Origin: Bacteroidales bacterium
GTDB lineage: Bacteria > Bacteroidota > Bacteroidia > Bacteroidales > UBA10428
Assembly (NCBI GenBank): GCA_016935595.1
Contig: JAFGQQ010000242.1
Coordinates: forward strand, 1-6,214
Direction: 5' to 3'
DNA: 6,214 bases
The position numbers and the translations under genes were made by a program. Shown here one piece after another: positions 5,838 through 6,214 of this stretch (its first letter is position 1; each line of letters begins with the position of its first letter). A model generated the notes under the pieces. That model saw only the letters and a list, made by a program, of their open reading frames with translations, ran no database searches and had not been told where the DNA came from.

Positions 5838-6214
5838 GTGAAGAAAAGCAATACAAATTTCAAGCAGTTTATATTAATTATATTTATAATAATACTGAGT
5901 ATAAATTCAAATATTTATGCTAAAAATGAATATTTACAGGTTTCTGATTTTTATATAATTAATAATATAAAATTAGCAGGTAATAAGCTAACTAAAGACA
6001 AAATTATATATCGAGAAATCACTTTTCAAATTGGGGATTCAATCGAAAAAAATATTTTAAATCAGCAAATATCTAAATCAAAAGAAAATCTGTTAAATAC
6101 CTCTCTTTTCAATTTTGTTACTTTCGAAAAAATAAATATCGATTCTACCTATATTAATATTTATGTTATTCTGGAAGAGCGCTGGTATATTTGGCCAAAT
6201 CCAATTTTTGAATA
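5838..6214 (+). CDS. BamA/TamA-family outer-membrane protein, N-terminal part (3'-partial)
   Basis: Only the first 125 codons are in the window. The predicted protein starts at GTG 5838 with MKKSNTNFK, followed by a hydrophobic stretch (about residues 11-22) and a likely signal-peptidase site after NIYA (residue 28). The mature part begins as a POTRA-like domain: residues about 40-68 read INNIKLAGNKLTKDKII then REITFQIGDS, the typical 'GNK-T-...-I-RE-...-GD' POTRA signature. A second conserved stretch LFNFVTFEKI leads to EERWYIWPNPIFE at the window edge, a motif I associate with Bacteroidota BamA/TamA-like surface-antigen proteins. The C-terminal beta-barrel is outside the window. Such proteins insert or assemble other proteins in the outer membrane; the substrate cannot be told. 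The GTG start is supported by the signal peptide beginning directly there and by the promoter at 5803-5810. The leader has no Shine-Dalgarno. Confidence 0.85.
   Translation, partial: MKKSNTNFKQFILIIFIIILSINSNIYAKNEYLQVSDFYIINNIKLAGNKLTKDKIIYREITFQIGDSIEKNILNQQISKSKENLLNTSLFNFVTFEKINIDSTYINIYVILEERWYIWPNPIFE

Overview
The window looks like an ordinary chromosomal segment of a Bacteroidota (Bacteroidetes) bacterium. The DNA is strongly A+T-rich. The starts lack Shine-Dalgarno sequences and are preceded by A/T-rich leaders. Two -7 boxes match the Bacteroidota sigma-factor pattern TAnnTTTG exactly. A DnaQ-type exonuclease domain is fused to the front of DnaE, dnaE is followed directly by a thioredoxin gene, and the window holds a LiaF-like membrane protein and a BamA/TamA-type outer-membrane protein. 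No phage, plasmid, CRISPR, IS transposase or defence genes are visible. I did not find a convincing undescribed system.

Layout. Positions 1-3879 (+) hold the replicative polymerase subunit DnaE. It is open at the window's left edge, so only the last part of its N-terminal exonuclease domain is present. After a 72-nt gap without a visible terminator comes trxA (3952-4269, +). The convergent gap 4270-4445 is filled by a nested inverted repeat of about 130 bp that resembles a palindromic REP/MITE-like element. A two-helix membrane protein with a LiaF-like beta-repeat C-terminus follows on the minus strand (4446-4979). The gap 4980-5273 is very A+T-rich and carries a 12-bp direct repeat with a 21-bp period. 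Next is a 68-residue hypothetical protein (5274-5480, +). After it lie an 88-nt block bounded by perfect 13-bp inverted arms and a strong bidirectional terminator. tRNA-Asn(GTT) is on the minus strand (5625-5698) with a clear promoter. The window ends in the first 125 codons of a BamA/TamA-like outer-membrane protein that starts at GTG 5838 (+).

How the parts relate. DnaE (DNA synthesis, with its own fused proofreading domain) and thioredoxin (cytoplasmic disulfide reductant, electron donor to reductases) may be co-transcribed. The remaining genes look like independent single-gene units, in convergent or divergent pairs separated by terminators and promoters. The most useful points for a reader are the true extent of DnaE to the left, the GTG-started outer-membrane protein gene, and the two unexplained inverted-repeat elements.
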